A stretch of DNA of 12,153 nucleotides from NCBI GenBank assembly GCA_026713285.1, contig JAPOOT010000119.1, positions 1-12,153 on the forward strand, read 5' to 3'. Shown piece by piece: positions 1 through 9,600 of this stretch (the first letter of the stretch is position 1; each line of letters opens with the position of its first letter). A program made the position numbers and the translations under genes. A model generated the notes under the pieces. That model did not search any database. It saw only the letters and a list, made by a program, of their open reading frames with translations, and was not told the origin of the DNA. The DNA comes from Gemmatimonadota bacterium (GTDB lineage: Bacteria > JAAXHH01).

Positions 1-530
1 CTGAGGACGGCGCCGAGTGGCAACTGGCTGTCCGGCGTCGACGACAGCATGTCGCCCGCTACGGGCATTACCGTGATGGGTATCAACATGATCACGGTGC
101 CGGAAACCCTAGGTGTGAGGATGCGCTGGAATAGAGAAAGCCGCCACGAAAGGGCGATCGGAACCAGGGAGGAGACGATGACGAGTACGGCGAGCAGGGC
201 CGGCCCGCCAGCGGCCAGTGCCTCGATGCAGATCGATATGTACGCCGCCGAAGTGCCCATGACCAGGAGATGGCCCGAACCGATCCTGCCGAAGCGAAGG
301 ACCTGCAACATCGTGGTCGCGCCGCAGATCGCGACCGAAGCGAAAACGGCCCACGCGACGTAGCCTTCCGATTGTCCCGTGGCCCGCATGACGATCATAG
401 GGATAATCATCACCGCGGCGATGTTGAGTAAGGCCAGTTGCAGTCCGAGGCCGAGCGCGAGCATAGTTGGAGGAGGTTCATTCGGCTGAAAGCGCAAGCC
501 CGCTCGGCTGATGGGTCCGCCAGAACTCAT
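1..530 (-). CDS. NCS2-family nucleobase (xanthine/uracil-type) permease, N-terminal part
   Basis: This is the first 176 codons of a membrane transporter that leaves the window at base 1. The family moves purines or pyrimidines across the inner membrane by cation symport. The ATG at 530-528 has GGGAGA on the minus strand at 544-539, 8 nt upstream. After a short soluble start (MSSGGPISRAG) comes a leucine-rich first helix containing LGLGLQLALLNIAAVMIIP. Next is the family-like segment RFGRIGSGHLLVMGTSAAY, with the GS/GTS glycine-serine pattern. Further hydrophobic stretches follow, then RILTPRVSGTVIMLIPITVM, which matches the family pattern around TGTVxxLIGxxLxP. No stop interrupts the frame. 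The substrate cannot be told because the C-terminal half, with the main NCS2 signature, is outside the window. The gene is divergent from the ACP gene and probably unrelated to polyketide synthesis. Confidence 0.85.
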   Translation of the reverse strand, partial: MSSGGPISRAGLRFQPNEPPPTMLALGLGLQLALLNIAAVMIIPMIVMRATGQSEGYVAWAVFASVAICGATTMLQVLRFGRIGSGHLLVMGTSAAYISICIEALAAGGPALLAVLVIVSSLVPIALSWRLSLFQRILTPRVSGTVIMLIPITVMPVAGDMLSSTPDSQLPLGAVL

Positions 531-588
531 GGGACGATTCTCCCGGTTGCTGCCAGCTTGTTTTCTGTACGATTCCCAGAAAGTTCAG

Positions 589-617
589 TTGATTCTGTGT
601 CGGCCGGGTGTTATGAT
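589..617 (+). promoter_or_regulatory. sigma70-type promoter for the acyl carrier protein gene
   Basis: TTGATT at 589-594 (-35) is followed after exactly 17 nt by TATGAT at 612-617 (-10, one mismatch to TATAAT). A TGn extended -10 lies at 609-611. Transcription would start near 624, giving a leader of about 55 nt before the ACP start at 679. An imperfect inverted repeat at 615-630 overlaps the -10 and start region and could be an operator, but it is weak. No equally good promoter was seen on the minus strand for the divergent permease. Confidence 0.7.
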
Positions 618-660
618 ATTCCGGGAAATCTCAACGAATCTTTAATAGGTCTCTCATCGT

Positions 661-673
661 AAGGAAAGGAAGG
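661..673 (+). promoter_or_regulatory. purine-rich ribosome binding site of the ACP gene
   Basis: AAGGAAAGGAAGG precedes the ATG at 679. It offers two overlapping Shine-Dalgarno matches: GGAAGG ends 5 nt before the ATG, and AAGGA ends 8 nt before it. This fixes the start at 679 and suggests strong translation, in keeping with an abundant carrier protein. Confidence 0.8.
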
Positions 674-678
674 CGTAT

Positions 679-921
679 ATGGCTACGACCGCCGATTGTA
701 TCAGAAAGCTCATCGAGGAAAACCTGGAGGTAGATGGACAACCCATCGCGGTGCCCGAAGATCTCAGCTTGAATCTCTTGGATGCTGGCGTTTCCTCGGT
801 GGACATTGTCGCATTTGGGAAGCTAGTCGCCGAGGAATTCAACCTGGAATTCACGCCACAGGATTGTGTCGACATCAAGAGTCTGAAGGAACTGGTCGAT
901 CGCCTGGACGCCGCCGGTTAA
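679..921 (+). CDS. free-standing acyl carrier protein (ACP)
   Basis: This is a complete 80-residue acidic protein with the usual length and helical layout of a discrete ACP. Such proteins carry acyl chains as thioesters on a phosphopantetheine arm in the cytosol. The attachment site is read as Ser40 in GVSSVDIVAFGKLV, which aligns with the canonical GxDSL segment. It is followed by the helix II-like AEEFNLEF and a C-terminal KSLKELVDRL helix. The Asp that normally precedes the modified Ser is Ser39 here, so the motif is SSV and not DSL. The gene has its own promoter, strong Shine-Dalgarno sequence and terminator, so it looks monocistronic. It converges on the PKS gene, 119 nt away stop to stop. 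Since the PKS has a second KS-AT but no second ACP, this protein is a plausible partner in trans. A separate role, for example in lipid or cell-envelope synthesis, is also possible. Confidence 0.85.
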   Translation: MATTADCIRKLIEENLEVDGQPIAVPEDLSLNLLDAGVSSVDIVAFGKLVAEEFNLEFTPQDCVDIKSLKELVDRLDAAG

Positions 922-954
922 GCAAACCTTCCGACTGGCGCGCGTGGTTTACCG

Positions 955-1000
955 GCCCGTCTGCGACATCCTCCGCGAATTCGCAGACGGGCTTTTTGCG
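955..1000 (+). terminator. rho-independent terminator after the ACP gene
   Basis: A perfect 11-bp stem, GCCCGTCTGCG at 955-965 and CGCAGACGGGC at 982-992, encloses a 16-nt loop and is followed directly by TTTTTGCGTTT. It begins 33 nt after the ACP stop. On the minus strand the same hairpin is not followed by a T-tract, so it is a weaker candidate for ending the converging PKS transcript, although it lies just beyond that gene's stop. Confidence 0.85.
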
Positions 1001-1005
1001 TTTGG

Positions 1006-1034
1006 CATGGCCGTACATGGCCGTACATGACCGT
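1006..1034. repeat. 10-bp tandem repeat, three copies
   Basis: CATGGCCGTA occurs at 1006-1015 and 1016-1025, followed by a third, diverged copy CATGACCGT at 1026-1034. It lies between the ACP terminator and the PKS stop codon at 1041-1043, outside any gene. This is a short local duplication with no evident function. Confidence 0.7.
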
Positions 1035-1040
1035 TTGCGC

Positions 1041-3635
1041 TTAGCCGATCCAGAAGCTCATGCGCTGGAACGGATAGCCGGGCAGGCAGCGCCTTCGACG
1101 GGATTCGCCTGCGAAAAGTCCTTCCGGTGACACCGGCAATCCGATGTCATAGGCCGTCTTAACCGCTTGAAGGAATCGGTCGGATTCGTTCCTGTCGGTT
1201 TCGCCGGAAGAATGTGAGAGGTTGCCGAACAGGACGGGCCCCGCGGCGCCTTCATCCGCCGGAATTTCCGGCCATGCATCGGTTAAACGCGGCGCGAATT
1301 CCGATCCCGGACCGATCTCTATCAGCGTATCCACCACAAGATCTGCCAGGGCGCGGGCGGAAGCGTCCGTTGCAGAACCTACGCCTGCCCGAGGGCGCCT
1401 GCGGTCGAAGTCCAGCACCTCCTCCACCCCGATCCTTTTTCCCGTAGCGCCGCTGACCATGGCCAGTGACGGCGTCGATACGTTGATTCCATCCATCCTG
1501 GCCAGCGATTCATCCACAGGTTCCCCCGCGGCACGGTTTTCACCCGTGGCCCCGACGGTTTTCCCGCGTGCCAATGCGATGCGGAGTCCCTCATCCAGGG
1601 TAAACGCCCCGGCGGTCCACGCGGCGGCGATCTCCCCGACGTCGCGGCCACAGACTACCGCGGGGCGCACATCCAGGCTGGACCACAAGGCTGTAATCGC
1701 GCACTGGAACGCATAGGCCGCCGGGTCCGTCCATGCCGGATCGTTAATCGGATGCTCCTTATCTGTCCCTTCCCCGTCAAACAGGGGATCCAGCAGCGAG
1801 ACGTCCGTTTCGCTGCGAAACAGCGCGTCGCAGTGATCCAGGACACCTCGTACCACGGGTTCCGAATCGTACAAAACCTTAACGATATCGCGCCATCTGC
1901 CGTCCCATCCATCATATAGAAAAGCCACCTTCCGCGCAGCCGCGGCCACGTTTATCCAATTCGTCTCGACGGTCTCTGAACGCAAATCGCTCGACGCGAG
2001 TACCGCCAGTCCCGCACGGAGCGAAACGATATCACGAAACACCACGGCGGATCGGCAGTTGAAATGGCTTCTCCCCACGCTCGCGGTCCAGGCCATGTCC
2101 GCCAGAAACTCCTCTTCCGACTCCCCGTTCGAACCGGTGGCAAGACATCGGTCCAGCCAGGACAGGTAATTCCCGGCAAGTTCTCCGAGTGCCGCGGGAT
2201 TCTTGCCCGAGAGCGGCAGGAGGCGGTTCGACCGCGTCCCCGGACTGAGGTTGTCCAGTTGCGATTCCGGTACGCCCGCGGGCAGCTTCACCGGGACTGC
2301 CTGGCGAGCGCCGGTCACCTCGGTCACCCCGGCCACCGTTTCAATAGAATGCGCGCCGTCTTCGCCTGTCTCATAGCCCTCGACCACCACGTGGGCGTTC
2401 GCCCCGGAAACGCTGAAGGCGCTCACTGCCGCCCTCGGAGGACGATCGGAATGCAGGGGCCAGTCCACCTGCTCGGAAGCCACCCTCACGGGCAGGCGGT
2501 CCCAGTCGAGGTTCGGATTGGGATTGGTGAAATGCAGTTGTTTCGGGATCTTCTTCCGGTTCATTGCCATCACGACCTTGACCAGGCCCGCCACGCCGGC
2601 CGCCGCTTCCAGGTGGCCTATGTTGGTTTTGACCGATCCTATCAGAAGCGGACGGTCCGATTCCCGTCCCTGTCCGTAGACCGCCGCCGCGGCCTGTACT
2701 TCGATAGGATCACCCAGCTGCGATCCTGCGCCGTGGGCTTCGAGGTAGTCCACTTCGTTCGGTGCGATGCCCGCCCTGGACAAGGCGGCCTCGATGACCC
2801 GTTCCTGCGCGGGACCATTCGGTACCGTGGGGCCTGCGCTCGCCCCGTTCTGATTGACCGCCGTCCCACGAATAACGCCCCAGATCCGGTCGCCGTCCGC
2901 TTCGGCTTCGCGAAGCCGCTTCAGAACGAGTACGCCGCAACCTTCTCCACGTACGAAGCCGTCCGCGTAAGCGTCGAAGGTACCGCACCGTCCCTGGGTA
3001 GACAACATGCCCAGATAAGCCATTTCCATGGTGACGGCGGGAGAAAGAATGACATTTACGCCACCCGCCAGCGCCATATCGATCTCACCATGGTCCAGGC
3101 TCGCCACGGCCTGGTGTACCGCGACCAGCGCCGACGCGCAGTTCAGTTCCACCGGCATGGTAGGACCTTCCAGGCCCAGCAGGAACGATATCCGGCTCAC
3201 CGCCATGCTGCGGGCAGTGCCCAGGTAACTCATACCGTCTTTGCCCGATTTCATCAGGTCCCGGTACTCGCTGGCGGAAATGCCTGCGAAAACCCCTGTG
3301 CGGGAACCGCGCAGGCTGTCGGGATTGATCCCCGCGTCATCGAGGGCGTGCCAGCTGGTCTCCAGCAGCAACCGTTGCTGGGGGTCCATGCCCCGTGCTT
3401 CGATGGGGGTAATCCGGAAGAACCTCGCGTCGAAGCGGTCGATATCGTCTATGTATCCGCCACGTCGCCAGACTTCTTCGACACTTTCCTTTTCTCCGGG
3501 AAAACTGCTCCCATCCCCTGAACCCGGACGATGGTCTTGTACGGCGTCCGCGCCCGCCTCGAGCAGGTCCCAGTAGGTCGCGATATCAGACGCACCGGGA
3601 AACCGGCACGCCATTCCCACGATGGCAATGCCATC
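1041..3635 (-). other. PKS module 2: atypical KS2 and inactivated AT2, no ACP
   Basis: KS2 keeps Cys2843, His2978 and His3018, but the usual TACSSS has become LNCASA and HGTGT has become HGAGS. The AT remnant keeps both flanking linkers (LPLSGK, DMAWTASVGRSHF, then LPGYPFQRMSFW) and Arg3367. It has GRDVG in place of GHSxG (Asp3342 where the Ser should be), and FLYDGWDGRW where FxxTGQxxQW is expected. About 73 residues are missing between Arg3367 and Val3396 compared with AT1, including the segment that holds its catalytic His799. Flanking lengths match AT1 exactly, so this is one clean in-frame deletion. The protein ends 15 residues after the linker motif begins, with no downstream domains. 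AT2 cannot load an extender unit. KS2 could still condense, transfer or decarboxylate. Confidence 0.88.
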
Positions 3636-6600
3636 CTCGCCGGCGACTGCTGCGTGGGATGGAATCGACTCCGGGCTGACCGTTGGTTGCTGGGCCGGTC
3701 TCTGCCCGATCGACGGCTTTAGATCCGGGGAAGGGACCGATGGACGCCCATCTGCCGGCAGGTCCGCGACGATACGCCGTGGTTCCGGTACTTCCTGGAC
3801 CGCTTCGGTCCGGTCCTGCCTGTCCGGTTCCTGCCGATCGGGTGGTGCGGGCTGGGTGCCAGGCGATGTATCACCATCCGCAACGTCGAGCTCTCCCACC
3901 AGGTGACGGGCGAGAACGGAGATGTCGGGGAAGTCGAACACCAGGGTATTCGGCGCGGTATACTGGCCTAAAAATGACCGATTCAGCCGGTTTCGCAGCT
4001 CGACCGCCATCAGCGAATCCATGCCGAGATCGAAGAACCCCACCGAGGAAGCGGGCAGGGTCGGCAGTCGGAGCACGGCCTGCACTTCGCGCTGAAGGAA
4101 CGAAACCAGCAGTTGCTCGCGTTCCGAGACCGGCGCCTTCTGCAGTTGGGTCAGGAGATCCTCATCGGATCCGGCTTCATCGACATCGGTCTCCGTTTCG
4201 ACGGCCAACAAGTCCTCCAGCAGAAGCGGAGGATGCTCCATGGCCTCTCCGAACATCTGCCAGTCGACGGCCATGACGGCCGAGGTGGTGGTGTCCTGGC
4301 GCAACAGACGTTCGAATGCCTTGAATCCTTGTTGGGGGGTGAACCACCCGCCGCCGAAGCTCTCCCGCTGCCGGGAAATCCGCTCGCGCTGTTCCTCTGC
4401 TTCGCCGAGTCCGGACCACGCGCCCCAGGCGATGGACTGCCCCGGCAGTCCCATGGCGCGCCGATGGGCCGCGAGTTGATCCAGAAACGCGTTGGCGGCC
4501 GCGTGATTCGCCTGGCCCGCGTTGCCCAGCGTGCCGACTATGCTCGAAAAGAGTACAAAAAGGTTCAGGTCCAGGTCCACGGTGGCGCGGTGCAGGTGCC
4601 AGGCCCCGAGCATCTTGGGCCACAATACCGTTTCGAACCGTTCCCAGTTCTGATTGCCCAGGGCGCTGTCCGACAGGGCGCCCACGCTGTGGATGATCCC
4701 GGCGAGTGGGGGAAGGTTCCGACCCATCCGTTCCAGCATGGCGTCCACGGCGTCCGTGTCCGTCACGTCCGCGATCTCCACCTCGACCGTGAACCCCCGG
4801 TTCCGCAACGCGGCGATTGCATCCTCCGTTTCAGGATCGGGGTTCCGCCTGCCGTTCAGGACGATCGTGCCGGCACCGTGATCGGCAAGCCATTCGGCAA
4901 GGGCGCACCCGATCCCGCCCATGCCGCCGGTTACCAGGTATGTCCTGTCCTCCCGCAATCGCCTACGTTCGAAGGGCGATCCGGCAAGCACGATCTTGCC
5001 CACGTGCCGCGCCGCCCGCATGTACTTGATGGCCGGCCCCGTTTCGGTCAGGGACCAGCGGCTGTGAATGATGGGTCCTATTTCATCCGCCGCGAACCGT
5101 TTCATCACGATTCGGAGGGCATCCCCCGCCTCGGCCGGGTAGGATTCCTTCAACTCGTCCAATTTGAGAATGTTGTAGGAGACGTCCGGCCGAGTGGCCG
5201 CCATTTCTTCCTCGCTCAGGATATCCATCCTCGAAAGCTCCACGAACCGGCCGCCCTGGGCCAGGCAGGAAAGGCTCGCGTCGATAAATCCCGGTCCCGT
5301 CAGACTATTGAGTACCACGGTCACGCCTTCGCCGTTCGTGGCGTCCATGATCTGCTGCCCAAAGGCCGTCTGCCGGCTGTCGAAGACGTGGGTCACCCCA
5401 ATGGACCGGAGGTAGTCCTGTTTCGGGGCGCTCGCCGTGGCGTATACTTCCGCGCCGGCGGCCTGTGCCAGTTGAATGGCGGCCAGTCCGACGCCACCCG
5501 CCCCTGCGTGTATCAACACCCGGTCGCCCGGGTTCAGGCCCGATGCCTGGTAGGAAAGTTCCGCCGAAACGAAAGCGGTCGGTATCGTCGCAAGGGATGC
5601 CGCCGGGATGCCTTCGGGAGCCGGAACGACCATGGCTTCCGGGGTCACCACGTCGGAACCGAAGGTGCCGAATCCCAGGCATACCACGCGGTCGCCCGGC
5701 GAGACGGTCGAAACCTTCGTCCCGACGTCCATGACCCGGCCGCAAGCTTCTCCGCCAAGTAACCCCTCGTCGATCACGTTGATTGCCCGGAAAACATCCC
5801 AGAAGTTCAGACCGGCGGCTTCCACGGCCACGCGAACTTCATTTGGTTCCAGGGAACGGTCCGGAATCGGGTCGGCCTGTAGTCCTTCCAGCGCGCCGCC
5901 CGGGTCCGGTTCTACCAGCCAGCCCGACTCGTCGGACAGGCTGAGCCGTTCGGGGACGTCGCCTGCACGAACCAGGCGGGCGGCCTGGCGGACACCCAGG
6001 CGATAGGCGATGTGGGTCTCGGGGTCGGGGTACATCAGTTCGTTGACGAGCTCGTCAATCGGCGCTTCCGAACCGGGATCCAGATCGATCATCCTCGCCT
6101 GCAGGTGAGGCGTTTCCCGCGCCATTACCTTGCCTATCCCCCAGAGCGTCGCACCGGCCAGCTCCCCTCCCCGCTCTTTCTCGAGCACCTGTGCGCCCCG
6201 GGTAATAAACCAGGTCCCCGTCTCAGGCGTCAGGTCGCCGTCCAATACGCCCTGTACCAGGGCCAGGGCACTCCCGGTCGACCGCTTCGTATCCTGTGCC
6301 AGTTGTTCCGTCGTGGACTGCGCGCCGTGTCCGACGAGCGACGCGAGATGCACCACGCCCTTGATGGGAGGACCGGAAGCCAAACCATCCAGCAACGACT
6401 TCCACGCCTCACGCTGCCCCATATCCAGCGCTGCCTCTATTACTCCGGCTCCGGATTCGGCCGGCGGTACATCTTCACCGGAGCGCTCCCGTACCAGGAT
6501 CACGGTCTGGTTGTCAGACGCCAGGCCTTGGGCCAGTTCCTCACCGGTGCCGCCCTGGTCCGCAGCCAGTATCCACGTACCGGGCAGCTCGTCCACCACG

Positions 6601-9600
6601 GGCGGCCCCTGGGCCAGGATGACGCCCCGGTCGGGCTGCTCGCCGCTTTCCGATTTCGCAACGCCGAGGACTGCCGTATCCACAAAACCCGCGTCCCCGA
6701 GCGCCTGGCGCCAGACGGCCGGGCCCGCCAGGGCGTGGTGAGGCCGGTATTCATCGGCGAATCTCCACCAGCCGTCGAGCTGGCCGAAGGTGAGATCGAG
6801 CCAGCCCTGCCCTCTCAGGTTCTCGAGGGCAAGCAGCTGTCCCGACGGTGCAAGCAGTCTGCGGCAATGCGTCAGCGTAATATCCAGGTACCGGGTGGCG
6901 TGCAGCACGTTGGACGCGATGAGCAGGTCGTAGCCGTGGACATCATAGCCCTGTTCCACGGGGTCTTTCTCGATGTCCAGGACCCGGTACTCGATTGCAG
7001 CATCGCTTCCGCCGAAGCGATCCTCCGCTTCGCTGAAAAAGCCCGCGGAGATGTCGGTATAGGTATAGTCGTATCCTTCCGGCGGGAGTTCGGGAAGTAC
7101 CGAAGCGGTGGCCGAACCGGTACCCGCGCCGATTTCCAGTATCCGCAGGCGGCGGCCCTGGGGGATTCCGCTCAGCAGCGCGGCGACGGCGTCCGCGAGC
7201 ATGCTGTTCGCCGCGCGCGCCACCGGTGCCTTTCGGTAGAGATCCGCTGCGCTCGGCTCGCCGCTGCTGAACAGCAAGGTCAATGGGTCCATCTTTCCGA
7301 GGAGCACGTCCGCCAGGGCGCCACCGCTGCGGCGGAAGAGGCCGGTCTCGTTTGAACCGTGGGCGTGGCGGTCCCCGAGTTCTGCCGCGGCGCTGTCGGG
7401 ATCCGGCGATACTTCATCCGGCAAACGGTCTGCCGAACCCACCCGTACTACGAATTCGCCGCCGTCTTCTTCCAGCATGCCGGCGAAAGCCAGCATCTCC
7501 AGCATTCGCCTGAACAGCCTACGATGTTCATCGCCGACCTTCAGGCGCTGACGAAGAGCTTCCGGTTCAACCCTGTCGCCCGATTCGCGGTTCCACCCCA
7601 GTCTGTCGAGGGTAAAAACCGCATAGCTTCGAGCCAGTAGTTCCAGGTCATCGAGCAAAGCGGTCCGGGCAACGGCCTCCACGCCTTCGGCTGCAAGGTA
7701 AGCCGTGAAGGAATTCGAACGCTCGGCGATGGCGGACGGCGCGGTGAGGAAGTCGGCGGGCGGCATGCCAGGGGGAAGCAAACGATCCCGCCAGACCACC
7801 TCGTAGAGGAGGTCCTCCACGCCTTCCACCGCGGAAAGCAGGGCCGCCCGGGTCGCTTTCTTTATCGCGTACCCGCGGATCCCGCCGACCGGGGATCCGC
7901 TCGCGTCGTAGAAGAACAGATCCCCTGTCAGCACCTCGGGCGAATCTTCCGTCCCGTTTTCCTGAACCGTCCCACGCGAATCCTTCCTCAGGCGAAAGTG
8001 GCAGATCAGATTGTCCCGCATTCGGGACGTAAACCACATTCTCTCCCAGCCGAAGGGCAGATAGGTTGTTCCTTCCTGGGGATCCGACAGCCTGTTCGCC
8101 GCCGACATGACCTGGAAGCATCCGTCGAGGAGGAGCGGGTGAACGAACAGACCTTCCGGGTCGATCGCTTCTGGCAGGGAGATTTCACCGAGGGCCTCTC
8201 CATCGCGGGACCAGACTGTTTTCAACGTTCGGAACGATGGGCCGAGTTCGATCCCGGCCGCTGCCTTGGCGCGGTAGAATGAGGGCACGGCCACCGCGGA
8301 CAGGCTGGTCTTGAGTCCCTCCAGGTCCAGGGGAGGGACTTCCTCGGGATCCCGGGTGCTCAATGACATCCTGCATTCCGCGTGCAGCGTCCATTCCCCG
8401 CCCGATTCACCCTGGCTGAGGATCTGAACCCGGCGCGGTGACGGCCCCTCGTCGGGATCCACAAGTAACTGTACCTTGCGCCCGGCTGCACCCGGATCTT
8501 CATCCTCTTCGCCGACAAAGAGCAGGGGATTGAGCAACTGCATGTCTTCGACGACCGCGTGACCGGTCCTTTCGTTCCGCCCCGCCGTTACCGCCATGGC
8601 GCCCAGAAGGGCACCCGGCGCCAGCAACTGGCCGAATACCCGGTGGTCCTGCATCCATCCGGGATCGGTGGGGTAAAGGTCGGTCTCGAAGGTGATTTCG
8701 CCCCGGGCGGATTCGTGCCTGACTCCCAGCAGGGGCAGTCCCGCGGCCGGCCCGGCCGGCCTCCGTTGCCTGGACGTATCGACCCAGTATCGCTCACGCT
8801 GGAAGGGATAGCCCGGCAGGGCGATCCGGCGACGCTCCTCACCGGAAAACAGTCCCTCGAACCTTAGGGGAAGTCCTGCTTCGTAGGCTCCGGCCACAGC
8901 GGAGACGAAGGCGGCATCGGTTACCTCGGCGGGGATATCCCGGGATGGCCTGCGGAGACTCGCCAGCGCGGGAGGCGGTCCGGTCGTCTCAGGCGACTCG
9001 GGCCAGTTGAGGGATATCATGGGCCCGAGTACGGCGTGGGGACCGATCTCGACGACGGCCTCCACGCCCAGTTCCGCAAGAGTCTGCACCGCGGCTCGGA
9101 ACTGGACGGGATTCCGCATCTGCCTGCGCCAGTAACTGCCGTCTAAACGCATATCCGTGTCCAGGATCCCGCCGGTCAGGGTGCTTACGAAGGTACCGGA
9201 CGGAGTGGCGACCTCGACGTCAGACAGCGACGCTGCCAACGGGTCCATCGCCGGTTCGATCAAGTCGCTGTGATAGGCGGGGCTATTCCGTAGACGCAGT
9301 ACGCGGACTTCTTCCTTTTCAAAGTGCTCCATGATCGACGCGACCTTCGATTCCGGTCCGCTCACCACCTGCTGCGTCCCGTTGTCCGCGGCGATACAGA
9401 GTCCCGGACCGTCGGATCCGGAATTCAACTTATCCACGACCTCGGAGATCCGCGATGCTTCTGCGAATACCGCGGCCATGGCGCCTTTCTCGGGCAGCGC
9501 CGAAACCAGTTCGCCCCGCGTCGCGGCAAAACGCAACCCGTCCTCCAGGCTGAATATCCCGGTTGCCTGGGCCGCGGCGATCTCGCCGAGGCTGTGTCCC

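Noticed and set aside
49..363. Plus-strand frame over the left end
   Set aside because: The minus strand here encodes a clear NCS2 permease with hydrophobic helices and family motifs, so the plus-strand frame is a shadow.
438..662. Plus-strand frame of 74 codons before the ACP gene
   Set aside because: It overlaps the permease start and the ACP promoter, has no recognised domain, and ends just before the ACP ribosome site.
955..992. Same hairpin as a minus-strand terminator for the PKS
   Set aside because: On the minus strand it is followed by CGGTAAACC and not by a T-tract, so intrinsic termination in that direction is not supported.
1484..1566. Frameshift or pseudogene inside AT2
   Set aside because: The frame stays open through the gap. 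Sequence on both sides aligns with AT1 at matching lengths and the post-AT linker is intact, so this is an in-frame deletion and not a frameshift.
3129..3149. KS2 as a KSQ-type decarboxylating loading domain
   Set aside because: KSQ domains have Gln at the nucleophile position. KS2 keeps Cys2843 and is not at the N-terminus.
2064..3521. Open frame of 485 codons on the plus strand
   Set aside because: Antisense to KS2. The translation is rich in Arg, His and Gly with no family signature, so it is a shadow of the KS2 reading frame.
4113..5762. Open frame of 549 codons on the plus strand
   Set aside because: It lies wholly antisense to the ER/KR region of the PKS, whose domain motifs are unmistakable. 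The product has no recognisable domain, and long antisense frames are expected in GC-rich coding DNA.
6012..7355. Open frame of 447 codons on the plus strand
   Set aside because: Antisense to the methyltransferase and structural KR region, with no domain and no evident ribosome site.
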